Source: Phycisphaerae bacterium
Lineage (GTDB): Bacteria > Planctomycetota > Phycisphaerae > UBA1845
Length of the DNA: 34,302 bases
Assembly (NCBI GenBank): GCA_029260075.1
Contig: JAJDDY010000025.1
Span: 1 to 34,302 of the forward strand
Direction of reading: 5' to 3'
Of the stretch, positions 24,010 to 32,001 are shown one piece after another. The position numbers and the translations under genes were made by a program. Under the pieces are notes generated by a model. The model saw nothing but the letters and a program-made list of their open reading frames with translations, had not been told where the DNA came from and did not search any database. Positions within the stretch are counted from its first letter, which is position 1. Each line of letters starts with the position of its first letter.

Positions 24010-25547
24010 CGCTCGAACTCCGAACGGTCATTCGCCAAGTTGGCATGTTGATGATCGTCGTCAGCGCGCTCATCGGCGCCGCGGCGATCTTCGCCGTCTA
24101 CGACCATGTTCAAGGTAACGTGACGGACCGCAGCGATCTTATCGCGCTGTTGCTCACGTCGTTTATCGGGACGGTTGTCGGCGGCGTACTGTTTCTCCTA
24201 GGCCGAGCATCCACTGAAGCACTGGGGCAGCGCGAGGCGTTATTGCTCGTAGCCACAAGTTGGATCATCGCCGCCGTGCTTTCGGCCATCCCCTACCGAC
24301 TTTGGGCGTCCTTTCGCGTCAACGCAGCAGTCGTCCCGCACAGTTTCGACTCGCTGGCCAGCTGCTTCTTTGAAGCCATGAGCGGACTGACGACGACCGG
24401 AGCGACGACGGTTGAACAACTCAGCACGCTCCCGCGAAGCATTCTTTTATGGCGTGCGCTGACCCATTGGATTGGCGGGCTAGGGATCGTCGTCTTGTTC
24501 GTAGCGGTTTTGCCCCTGCTTGGCGTCGGCGGGCGACGCATCTACCGGTTGGAGTCGCCCGGTCCGAGTCCGGACGGTGTCACACCGAGAATCCAAGACA
24601 CCGCTCGAAGCCTGTGGTTGATCTATGTCGGGCTCACACTGGCCGAGGTATTGGCGCTGAAGATTTGCGGCATGGGCTGGTTCGATTCCGTTTGCCACAC
24701 GTTCGCCACGCTGGCGACCGGCGGGTTCGGCACGAAGGATGCGAGCGTAGCGGCGTTCGACTCATCCGCCATTCACTACGTCATCATCGTGTTCATGGTC
24801 CTGGCCGGAGTCAACTTCGGCTTGTACCACCAACTGATGCAACGACGCTGGCGCAAGGTTCGAAAAGATCCGGAACTTCGCGCCTACCTTGTGATCCTAC
24901 TCGTGGCGACCGGCGTGGTCACCATCAGCCTGATGGGAAACGGCTATGGGGACGGTCGCGCGGACAACCCATCCTTCGCCGTCGTCGTGCGCGATGCGAT
25001 GTTTCAAGTAGTCTCGATACAAACCACGACGGGTTTTTGCACGGTCGACTTTGATCAGTGGGGCTTTGCCGCCAAGGCGACGTTGCTGGCATTGATGTTC
25101 GTCGGTGCGTCCGCCGGATCGACCGGCGGAGGTATCAAGGTCGTACGCATTCTGATTGCCGGAAAGGTACTGCTTGCCGAACTGGAACACGCCTACCGAC
25201 CGCGCGTCGTACGCGCCGTGAAGATCGGTCGCGCAGTGATCGATGCGGATCTGAAACTCACCGTCGTGGTGTACGTACTTGGCATCGCGTTAGCCTTCGC
25301 CCTTGGCACCATACTACTGATGATGCTCGATGCCGACGCCGGTATCGACATCACGTCGGCTGCTACCGCCGCCGCCGCAACGCTGAATAATATCGGTCCG
25401 GGCTTGGCCAGTGTGGGCGCAACACACCACTACGCCTGGTTGTCCGGACCGAGCAAGCTCGTTTTGAGCGTGCTTATGCTTCTGGGACGTCTGGAGATGT
25501 TCGCCGTCGTCGCGCTGTGCTCTCCGCGATTCTGGCGCGAAGAGTAA
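24006..25547 (+). CDS. trkH: Trk potassium uptake system membrane protein TrkH
   Basis: 513 residues from the ATG at 24006, inside the trkA stop (ATGA). Forms the potassium-conducting membrane part of the Trk system. Four pore-loop signatures are visible in order: SGLTTTGATT (about residue 125), LATGGFGT (about 236), QTTTGFCT (about 339) and LNNIGPGL (about 461). Before the third membrane repeat's end lies GASAGSTGGGIKVVR. About 10-12 membrane helices are evident and the last segment LMLLGRLEMFAVVALCSPRFWR is typical. Gene order and overlap with trkA support a dedicated pair. Confidence 0.95.
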   Translation: MTLELRTVIRQVGMLMIVVSALIGAAAIFAVYDHVQGNVTDRSDLIALLLTSFIGTVVGGVLFLLGRASTEALGQREALLLVATSWIIAAVLSAIPYRLWASFRVNAAVVPHSFDSLASCFFEAMSGLTTTGATTVEQLSTLPRSILLWRALTHWIGGLGIVVLFVAVLPLLGVGGRRIYRLESPGPSPDGVTPRIQDTARSLWLIYVGLTLAEVLALKICGMGWFDSVCHTFATLATGGFGTKDASVAAFDSSAIHYVIIVFMVLAGVNFGLYHQLMQRRWRKVRKDPELRAYLVILLVATGVVTISLMGNGYGDGRADNPSFAVVVRDAMFQVVSIQTTTGFCTVDFDQWGFAAKATLLALMFVGASAGSTGGGIKVVRILIAGKVLLAELEHAYRPRVVRAVKIGRAVIDADLKLTVVVYVLGIALAFALGTILLMMLDADAGIDITSAATAAAATLNNIGPGLASVGATHHYAWLSGPSKLVLSVLMLLGRLEMFAVVALCSPRFWREE

Positions 25548-25668
25548 CGTCGCCGATTCACTGTCTGCAGGGGCTCGTTTTTCCGATGGTTCTATGTCGC
25601 CTGCGCGTGCTTCCGGCTGTGGTCCGGCTTGCACGCCAATGCGTCGACAGATTGATATGGAGATCGTT

Positions 25669-26034
25669 ATGGGACTTGGTGACTTGCGTCGCTTCGAGGT
25701 GCAGGCGCAGTACGCGATGGTGTTATCAATTCTTGCCACCGCGCCACTTGTAATGGCCGCGTTAATGATCGCACGCAACTACAACCATGATCTCGGTCAG
25801 ATCGTTTATGGCGAGGGCGGATCATTTCTCAAGATGTTCCTCGCCTGTGTCGGTACGTCGGGCATGGTCGGGGCGATTGGGTTTGTGCTCGGTTGGTGCA
25901 GCGCTGGTCAGCGCCGCAACGATCGACCTAAGCAATCGTGGGTCGGCTTTTTCGTCGGCGGGTTCGTGGTGACGATCGCCCTGATCATGATGATCGCGTT
26001 TGTCATGCTGCGATTGGAACAACCATTGTCGTAG
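25669..26034 (+). CDS. Small three-helix membrane protein of unknown function
   Basis: 121 residues from the ATG at 25669, chosen because GGAG lies 6 nt upstream (25659-25662); in-frame starts at 25657 and 25639 are alternatives. Three membrane helices are predicted by eye at about residues 15-37, 53-77 and 91-114, with a polar loop SAGQRRNDRPKQS between the second and third. I recognise no domain. It follows trkH by 121 bp on the same strand and could share its transcript, but nothing ties it to potassium transport. It is followed by a long hairpin. Confidence 0.7.
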   Translation: MGLGDLRRFEVQAQYAMVLSILATAPLVMAALMIARNYNHDLGQIVYGEGGSFLKMFLACVGTSGMVGAIGFVLGWCSAGQRRNDRPKQSWVGFFVGGFVVTIALIMMIAFVMLRLEQPLS

Positions 26035-26092
26035 CCATGCGCTCAGAACGTGTGCGAGAAAACGAATCAAACGGTTTGCGATGAACCGAGCC

Positions 26093-26148
26093 GCGCCCGT
26101 AAGGAAGTGGTCTGCACCCGCGAGCCCGGATCGCTTCCTTACGGGCGC
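26093..26148. repeat. 15-bp perfect inverted repeat with 26-nt loop
   Basis: Arms GCGCCCGTAAGGAAG (26093-26107) and its exact complement (26134-26148) flank a 26-nt loop. No T tract follows either arm, so a classic intrinsic terminator is not supported, although the hairpin could protect or end the transcript of the gene upstream. The arm type resembles repeats of the class CCGCGCCCGTAAGG seen between planctomycete genes, as I recall. Confidence 0.7.
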
Positions 26149-26367
26149 CGCTCAGCAAGAGGCTTCTCGCACGCGTATGTCGCCAAGCGACACACGGCCA
26201 GGAGAGTGGGCCGTACATTAGCGCCAAACCATCGATGTGAGTAAGCCATTCTCGCTTTCCAAGAACATCTGAACCATCAATCGCTATCGCGCGAGACGCC
26301 AACAGAGTCGCCGACGATCTCAACGCATGGACGGTCTTCATTCGCACACCTACCGACCATCGACGGT

Positions 26368-27552
26368 TTGCGCGGTTTGGCGATCGCACTTGTATTTTGG
26401 TACCACGCGCCGTTTCTTTTTCTCGACGTCAAAGCGCTACCGTCGTTCGGTTTCTGGAGCATGAGCACGGCGGGGTGGATCGGCGTCGACCTGTTCTTCG
26501 TCGTGAGCGGATTCCTGATCACAACAATTCTTCTGCGTACGCGAGGGCAGGTCGGACAGCTCCCGACCTTTTGGGCACGACGCGCCCTGCGCATTCTCCC
26601 CCTTGCCTACTTGTACCTCCTAGTGCTCGCGCTACAGCCAGCCATCGGAAACCCGTTGGGCGTGCTCGAACGATTCGACGGATGGCCTTGGTACTTCATG
26701 CACTTCGCCAACGTCTACATCGCCCAACACGGCTTTCAACCGCTGGCCGTCATGATGCTTTGGAGCTTAGCGGTCGAGGAGCAATTCTACGTCGTGTGGC
26801 CATTCGTGGTAAGAAGATTCAGGCCGCGTGCCCTGATGAAGGTGTGCATAGCCATCGCAATCGTCGGACCGGTGATGCGGCTGATCACGCTTCGATATCC
26901 TGCGACGTATGTGCTGACGTTGTGTCGAGCCGACACACTAGCAGCCGGCGCCGTGCTTGCCCTACTGCTGGCCGACCCGCACCTGCGCGACGTCACGTTG
27001 CAACGCTGCCGCCAACTCACCGGACCAGCGCTTATCGTTTTGGCGATCACGCTGGTCGCCCCCTTTGGCCCGTCGTTTTCGTCGACACATCCGCTGACGT
27101 TCAGCGTGGCGGGCTACTCGCTGATCGCAGCCTCCTTCGCCGTCTTAGTCGGGGCTTCGCTAACCGCAACCGGTCTTGCGCGTGCCGTGCTGTGTCACCC
27201 GATCCTTTGCTATGTAGGCAAACGGTGCTACGGGTTCTATATTTGGCACTGTTTCGTCGGCGTGGCCGTCGCTCATCTCAGTGCCAAGTACTTCCCCGGC
27301 GTGCTCGGCTTCGGCGGCTTGGTTGCCCTGTGGCTTCTCTGCACGACCGTCGTCGCTTCAGCGTCCTGGTTCCTTTTCGAAAAGCCCATCCTCGCTCTGA
27401 AGCGTTTCGTGCCACACCAAGGTCAGCGCCCCGAGCCAGCGCCCGCGTCAGCGTCGACACTGAGCAAGACCGCCCCGAACAGAACGGAGGACGATGTTCG
27501 AAACCCGGCGCAAGCACACACGGCGCGACGCGCAGAAACGACCCGCGTTTAG
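26368..27552 (+). CDS. Acyltransferase family 3 (OafA-like) membrane protein, start disturbed
   Basis: 394 residues from the TTG at 26368, the first usual start codon in frame. The family transfers acyl groups to surface sugars and similar acceptors in the membrane. The conserved N-terminal motif is HLPTIDGLRGLAIALVFWYHA, with the Arg-x10-His pair of the active site. Its first nine residues lie upstream of the TTG, so translation must begin earlier, yet from the in-frame TAA at 26242 to 26368 there is no ATG, GTG or TTG. An ATG at 26327 in the next frame would give a normal start if one base were added before about 26347. Also present: FFVVSGFLITTILL, FWARRALRILPLAYLYLL, WSLAVEEQFYVVWPF, and the C-terminal SWFLFEKPILALKRF. 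About ten membrane helices. Confidence 0.85.
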   Translation: MRGLAIALVFWYHAPFLFLDVKALPSFGFWSMSTAGWIGVDLFFVVSGFLITTILLRTRGQVGQLPTFWARRALRILPLAYLYLLVLALQPAIGNPLGVLERFDGWPWYFMHFANVYIAQHGFQPLAVMMLWSLAVEEQFYVVWPFVVRRFRPRALMKVCIAIAIVGPVMRLITLRYPATYVLTLCRADTLAAGAVLALLLADPHLRDVTLQRCRQLTGPALIVLAITLVAPFGPSFSSTHPLTFSVAGYSLIAASFAVLVGASLTATGLARAVLCHPILCYVGKRCYGFYIWHCFVGVAVAHLSAKYFPGVLGFGGLVALWLLCTTVVASASWFLFEKPILALKRFVPHQGQRPEPAPASASTLSKTAPNRTEDDVRNPAQAHTARRAETTRV

Positions 27553-27823
27553 CGTTCCAACCTACTCCCGATTGCGAGCACGACCGGTGGGTTATCGGGC
27601 ATGGACCGACGCGATCGGCGAACTCAGATGCCCTAGTTTTCCCTGCACCGACACGAGCGCAATCGCACAGGGATGGCCCACGCCGCTCTGGATTTCATGA
27701 CACATTCCCGCATCTCAGTATGGAAAATCGGGCCCTACGGGTTAGGATGGTCCGCTAACGAGAATTGGTGCCAATCCGGAGCGAAAATCTCTGGAAAAAC
27801 GGAATTTCATGGAATAGTCAACC

Positions 27824-28456
27824 ATGTCAGAAGGGTTATGCGATAGGACAGACGGGAGTATGAGCAGCATGGGAACTGAAACGGGGCAAGGCAACGAGGA
27901 CGCTCGCACGCGGTTTGAGCGCGTCGCGATGCCCCATTTCGATGTGGTGCTCCGAATGGCACGCGTATTGGGCACAGGTGAGGCCGAGGCTGAAGACTTG
28001 GTGCAGGAAACATTCACGCGGGCTTTCAGCGCGTTCGACCGGTTCGAGCTTCGGACCTACGGCGCCCGTCCGTGGCTACTGCGTATTCTGCACAACGTGT
28101 TCTACACGATGCGTACGCGCGCCAAACGCAGACCGACGTTGCTCGACGACGTCGACTTCGATCATTTCGCTGACGAGTTGGATGAACATGCGTCCGAGCC
28201 AGTAAGCGCCGACTCCGTCGACTGGGACCAGTTCGACGGAGAGATCAAGACGGTGGTGGCCGCACTCCAACCGGAGTATCGAACGGTGCTGTTGCTGTGG
28301 GCGCTGGAGGGGTTGAGTTACAAGGAAATCGCCGAAATTTGCGGATGTGCTTTGGGGACGGTGATGAGTCGGCTTTATCGAGCCAGGCAACTAGTGGGCC
28401 GGGCGTTGCGCAACTATGCGAGCCAACGCAAGCTGAACGTTGAGAGGTTTAACTGA
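27824..28456 (+). CDS. ECF sigma factor with adjacent anti-sigma gene
   Basis: 210 residues from the ATG at 27824; ATGs at 27860 and 27869 are also possible, and the latter has GGGAG 10 nt upstream, so the true start may be later. Region 2: AEAEDLVQETFTRAFSAFDRFE and RPWLLRILHNVFYTMRTRAKRR; region 4: VAALQPEYRTVLLLWALEGLSYKEIAEICGCALGTVMSRLYRAR with its helix-turn-helix. Between them is an acidic linker of about 45 residues. Its TGA overlaps the ATG of the anti-sigma gene by one base, the usual sign of a coupled sigma/anti-sigma pair. An imperfect dyad, ATTGGTGCCAAT, lies about 50 bp upstream. Confidence 0.92.
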   Translation: MSEGLCDRTDGSMSSMGTETGQGNEDARTRFERVAMPHFDVVLRMARVLGTGEAEAEDLVQETFTRAFSAFDRFELRTYGARPWLLRILHNVFYTMRTRAKRRPTLLDDVDFDHFADELDEHASEPVSADSVDWDQFDGEIKTVVAALQPEYRTVLLLWALEGLSYKEIAEICGCALGTVMSRLYRARQLVGRALRNYASQRKLNVERFN

Positions 28457-29337
28457 TGGGGTGTGAACGGTATCGAAAATACGTAGGGGCTTTCGCCGAC
28501 GGCGAGCTCGAGGTTAAGGAAAACCTCGAATTCCTCGAACACGTGAAGATGTGCCCCGCCTGTGCAGCCAGGGTGGACGAAGTCGCCACGATGAAGGGCG
28601 TCTTGCAACGCGTCTACGCCAAGGTCGAACCATCGGAATCGCTTCGACAAAGGGTCGCCGAGTCTCTGGGCGACGCATCCGCTGATTATCGTCACCGCCC
28701 TCGTTCGGGATGGTCCGTGCAACTAAGACGACTGGTCGTCCCGGTAGCAATGGCTGCGGCACTGATTTTTGCAGTCGTCATCTGGCCGAGCGTCGACCGG
28801 TTCCGACCGCGCCCCGGCAGTGTCACGGTGGTCACCGGCCGGATCGTTTCGGACGTCCGCGCCCAGCATACCGCGTGCCTCGGGCGATCCGGAGGAACAC
28901 ACCAAGCCGCCGACCTACCGCTGGACGTGGTGGGCATCAGCAACGTACTGTCTCGCGAACTCAAGTTGCGCGTTCTCGCTCCCGACTTGCGTTCCCTCGG
29001 GTTCCGGTTGGTTGGTGCGGATCGTTGTGGCGTACGCGGGCATTCCGGCGCCCATGTCTTGTACCAAGCATTGAAGAAAGACGCTTACCTGTCTATCTTT
29101 ACCGTAGGTCGACTACCGGAAGTCGTCACGACGTCGAACGCCCAGATTTTCGATGTGTTCGTCTCCGACGGTGGGCCGTTGGCCGTGCTCGGTTGGCATT
29201 CCGACAAAGCGTCCTACCTAGTATGTGGCGATCTTCCCAAGTCCGAGCTTCTCGGATTGGCCGACCAGATTCGGTTCGCCGACGCCGATACGCAAGACCC
29301 AACAGAACCGGTATTCGTACGACGCGATGGTGACTAG
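28456..29337 (+). CDS. Transmembrane zinc-binding anti-sigma factor
   Basis: 293 residues from the ATG at 28456, overlapping the sigma stop (TGATG). The N-terminus has the zinc anti-sigma pattern: C3 and the Hx3Cx2C motif H29, C33, C36 (EHVKMCPACAARV), which would hold the sigma factor in the cytoplasm. One membrane helix follows at about 92-110. The outer part (about 120-293) has LRVLAPDLRSLGFRLVGADRCGV and a Trp-containing VLGWHSDKASYLVCGDLPKSELLGLA, a layout I associate with putative transmembrane anti-sigma proteins of this class. It contains four Cys and several His residues, so a redox or metal signal is possible but not shown. Confidence 0.88.
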   Translation: MGCERYRKYVGAFADGELEVKENLEFLEHVKMCPACAARVDEVATMKGVLQRVYAKVEPSESLRQRVAESLGDASADYRHRPRSGWSVQLRRLVVPVAMAAALIFAVVIWPSVDRFRPRPGSVTVVTGRIVSDVRAQHTACLGRSGGTHQAADLPLDVVGISNVLSRELKLRVLAPDLRSLGFRLVGADRCGVRGHSGAHVLYQALKKDAYLSIFTVGRLPEVVTTSNAQIFDVFVSDGGPLAVLGWHSDKASYLVCGDLPKSELLGLADQIRFADADTQDPTEPVFVRRDGD

Positions 29338-29685
29338 CGAGGACATCCCGGTTCTCGCGTAGCCGCAAGCACCGGTTTCGGACCTCCGCAATCCAACTTC
29401 GACTGCCCTCCGGGTCGCTTGAGCACGCAGCTACAACTTCAGACAAACTGCGATGCGGCCCGCGCGATCGCATCCATAGATTGAGGGGTGCACCTTGCCT
29501 GGATCCTTGCCGATACCCTAGATGGTGAAGTTTTTTTGGGCCTGACTTGTTATCCGGTCCTAGCCAGGATATGATCCGGCGGACTGGGACGTGCCTGCCC
29601 GGACCCTCTGCTTTGACCGCACACCGGAGACGCGCGGGTGGCCGCGTGTGGCGTGACTCAACCCCCTTATTGGAGGATTGCGAGA
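29338..29685. other. Gap before the secreted STN-like gene
   Basis: About 350 bp without a gene I can support. It contains a good sigma-70-like promoter candidate at 29547-29575 and an imperfect hairpin GATGCG/CGCATC at 29452-29474 without a T tract. A run of seven T at 29531-29537 has no strong stem before it. Confidence 0.5.
29547..29575 (+). promoter_or_regulatory. Sigma-70-like promoter candidate for the secreted STN-like gene
   Basis: TTGTTA (29547-29552) and TATGAT (29570-29575) are separated by 17 bp, the ideal spacing, with five of six -10 bases and four of six -35 bases matching the consensus. It lies about 110 bp before the ATG at 29686, leaving a leader with the ribosome binding site GGAGG at 29672-29676. 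In GC-rich DNA such a match is above background, but it is still only a sequence match. Confidence 0.42.
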
Positions 29686-30522
29686 ATGACCATCAAACGC
29701 TTCGCGGTAGTAAGTCTATCGGCACTGTTTGTGTACCCGCTGTCAGCCCTCGCTCAGACCTTGCCGTCACGCACAACCGCCCCCAACCGAGTGACCGCGC
29801 CGAAAGCGCGCCGGGCGACGCTCGTCGCACAACGTAGCAGCAACGCCGCTGCTGCGCTGCTCAAGAAGAGCGTGGACTCCGTCGACTGGGTGGAAACGCC
29901 GTTTGAAGACGTTGTCGATTGGCTCAAGACTGAGGGCGAAGACAACGTCAACGTCGTTGCGCGATGGGAACAGCTTAGCGTAGAGAACATCGACCAGGAC
30001 ACACTCATTTCGCTTCAGCTCAACAACACCACTGTCGGTCAGGTGTTGAACGAGACGCTCGAGGCGGTTTCGGAAGACGACGCCCTGACGTACCACGCCT
30101 TCGGTAACCTGCTCAAGATTTCGACGCACGCCGACTTCGACCGCAAGTTGTACCTCCGCATTTATGACGTAACCGACCTGCTCGTCGAAATCCTCGACAT
30201 GGGCGAAGAGGCGCCGCTTATCGACCTGCAGAAGACCAATTCCGGTGGCGGCGGCGGCGGCGGTGGCCAAAGCGTCTTCGGAGGCGGTAGCAGCACCGGC
30301 CAACAATCCGGCGGCGAAGAGGCAGAGGAAGATATGCTTGAACGCCTCCAGGACTTGCAAACACTGATCACGACGGCGATCGCGCCGCAGAGTTGGGCCG
30401 GAGTGGGTGGCGCCGCTGGTCTCGGTTTGGGAACGATTTCCGTATACAACCGCTCTTTGATTGTCTACAACACCATGGAGGTGCATGAGCAGATCGCCGG
30501 CATCTTCTCTATGGGCGGATAA
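29686..30522 (+). CDS. Secreted protein with STN/secretin-N-like region and Gly-rich linker
   Basis: 278 residues from the ATG at 29686, with GGAGG 9 nt upstream. Signal peptide: MTIKRFAVVS then a hydrophobic stretch to ALA, likely cleaved after residue 23. Residues about 65-150 (VDWVETPFEDVVDWL, then LISLQLNNTTVGQVLNETLEAV and NLLKIST) resemble the small STN domain found at the front of secretins and TonB receptors. Then comes KLYLRIYDVTDLL, a phrase I know from planctomycete secretin-like proteins, a Gly/Ser/Gln linker with eight consecutive glycines (187-194) and a C-terminal part with TISVYNRSLIVYNTMEVHEQIAGIF, like the end of a secretin N-domain. No secretin pore domain follows, so it is not a channel itself. 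The role is unknown. Confidence 0.78.
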   Translation: MTIKRFAVVSLSALFVYPLSALAQTLPSRTTAPNRVTAPKARRATLVAQRSSNAAAALLKKSVDSVDWVETPFEDVVDWLKTEGEDNVNVVARWEQLSVENIDQDTLISLQLNNTTVGQVLNETLEAVSEDDALTYHAFGNLLKISTHADFDRKLYLRIYDVTDLLVEILDMGEEAPLIDLQKTNSGGGGGGGGQSVFGGGSSTGQQSGGEEAEEDMLERLQDLQTLITTAIAPQSWAGVGGAAGLGLGTISVYNRSLIVYNTMEVHEQIAGIFSMGG

Positions 30523-30573
30523 TCAACAGCGCATATCGGCCAACCTGTTTGGCCTAGCATCAGACATTCGCAT

Positions 30574-30870
30574 TCAGGATCGAGCGGGTTTCAACGCGGC
30601 GCGGACGGCGTCGACAGTTATCCCCTCGATCCTGATTGTTTTTAGGGGTGTCGTCAGCCCCCGTACCACGGACACCTCGCGCCGCCGCAGCCCCAACAGC
30701 TTAGCCACGTACGATTCGATTTCCTTGTTGGCCTTGCCCTTTTCGGGAGGTGCAGCCACGGTCAGTTTCGCGCGACCGTCCCACTCGCCAACGAACGCCG
30801 TTCGCGAAGCACCCGGTACCACCTTAACCGGCAGCAGCACCGCATCTTGCTCAGTCGTGATCTGCAACAT
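30574..30870 (-). CDS. DUF167/YggU family protein
   Basis: 98 residues from the ATG at 30870. The family signature is clear: LPVKVVPGASRTAFVG near the N-terminus, LTVAAPPEKGKANKEIESYVAKLLGLRRREVSVVRG in the middle and KTIRIEG near the end. These are small soluble proteins (UPF0235) of unknown function, often near proC or YggT genes. Here it is divergent from proC, with the MITE-like element copy B between them, and convergent with the STN-like gene 51 bp away. Length is normal. Confidence 0.92.
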   Translation of the reverse strand: MLQITTEQDAVLLPVKVVPGASRTAFVGEWDGRAKLTVAAPPEKGKANKEIESYVAKLLGLRRREVSVVRGLTTPLKTIRIEGITVDAVRAALKPARS

Positions 30871-30882
30871 GTCGATAGTCTA

Positions 30883-31043
30883 GTGCTCCGTCACCGCCAA
30901 ATCTACGGGTTTGCGACGGAATCAAAGCCGTGGGCGCCAGCCCGCGGACCGGTCCCACCGCTAGTGCGGAGGGCTCTGACCGGCGCGGCTAGCTCCGGTG
31001 GTGCGGGCGGCAACAATCTAAAGACTAAGGTGTGACGCTGCAC
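30883..31043. mobile_element. MITE-like non-coding element, copy B
   Basis: 161 bp in the gap between the DUF167 gene and proC. The right end GGTGTGACGCTGCAC (31029-31043) is identical to copy A; the left end GTGCTCCGTCACCGCC (30883-30898) is a decayed version of the matching inverted repeat. The inner 116 bp (30928-31043) align along their whole length with copy A at 22411-22527, mostly with single-base changes. No open frame. The element begins 13 bp upstream of the DUF167 start and ends 121 bp before proC, so it separates the two divergent genes. Confidence 0.68.
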
Positions 31044-31163
31044 TCGTCGTTCGTGATTGATACGGCTCGGCGCTCCGCGTTTTTGTCCGACAGACTTGCG
31101 GAACGCGCCCACACGTGCGAACCTGCGGACGGGCTCGGGCAGGTCGGAAGCGAGATCGATTGA

Positions 31164-31982
31164 GTGGCTACACAATACGAAATCGGGGTTGTTGGAGCTG
31201 GCAACGCAGCCGAAGGCATTGTGCATGGAATCTTGCGGCACGCGATCCTGTTCTCAGACCGGATGATCGCGTCGGATCCGACCGAGGCGCGACGACAACT
31301 CTTCGCCGACCGGTTCGATGTCGCCGTGACCGACGACAACGCCCTGCTCGTCCAAAACAGCGATATCATCATCCTCGCAGTCAAACCTCAGCAATATGTC
31401 GACGTATGCACCGGCGTCGCCGAGTTCGTTCGTGCGGATCATCTCATCGTTTCCATCATGGCTGGCGTGTCCACGAAATCGATCGAGAAACTGTTTCCGC
31501 ACGTAGCCGCCCGCGTGATACGCGCCATGCCCAACCTGCCCATACACGTCGGCGCCGGGATGGCCGGCCTCTGTCGCGGCTCCAACGCCCAACCGGTCGA
31601 CCTGTTGCGCGCTCAGCGAATCTTTGACGCCGGGGGTAGATCGATCGTAATTGAAAACGAATCGCAAATGGATGCGGTGACCGCTGTCTCCGGAAGCGGA
31701 CCCGCCTACTTCTACTTCTTCGTAGATGCACTGACGCAAGCAGGAATCGACGCCGGGCTGACCCCGCAACAGGCCGACATCCTCGCCAAACAAACGTGCC
31801 ATGGTGCGGCCCGCATGATGCTCGAATCCGGCGAGTCGCCCGGAGTGCTCCGTGACAAAGTCACGTCACCCGGTGGAACGACGCAGGCTGCCCTCGCCTC
31901 CATGACAGACAACCACGTGTTCGATCACATCCGCACCGCCGTCATGGCCGCCTGCCGCCGAAGCCAAGAACTCGGGCAGTAG
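31164..31982 (+). CDS. proC: Pyrroline-5-carboxylate reductase
   Basis: 272 residues from the GTG at 31164; no ATG gives a complete N-terminus. Reduces pyrroline-5-carboxylate to proline with NAD(P)H, the last step of proline synthesis. N-terminal Rossmann motif EIGVVGAGNAAEGIVHGIL, then the strand IILAVKPQQ; MPNLPIHVGAGMAGL; and the C-terminal dimer part with AVSGSGPAYFYFFVDALTQAGIDAGL, KQTCHGAARMMLESGESPGVLRDKVTSPGGTT, a diagnostic signature. All features of an active enzyme are present. The usual GNMG in the first loop reads GNAA, a small change that still fits NAD(P) binding. Confidence 0.95.
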   Translation: MATQYEIGVVGAGNAAEGIVHGILRHAILFSDRMIASDPTEARRQLFADRFDVAVTDDNALLVQNSDIIILAVKPQQYVDVCTGVAEFVRADHLIVSIMAGVSTKSIEKLFPHVAARVIRAMPNLPIHVGAGMAGLCRGSNAQPVDLLRAQRIFDAGGRSIVIENESQMDAVTAVSGSGPAYFYFFVDALTQAGIDAGLTPQQADILAKQTCHGAARMMLESGESPGVLRDKVTSPGGTTQAALASMTDNHVFDHIRTAVMAACRRSQELGQ

Positions 31983-32001
31983 CGATACACCAGCACGGTG
32001 C

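Noticed and set aside
26397-27758. A 453-codon open frame overlapping the acyltransferase
   Set aside because: Its translation is rich in Arg, Ser and His without domains, while the overlapping frame has clear acyltransferase-3 motifs.
29531-29537. Run of seven T as an intrinsic terminator of the anti-sigma gene
   Set aside because: No stable GC-rich stem directly precedes it.
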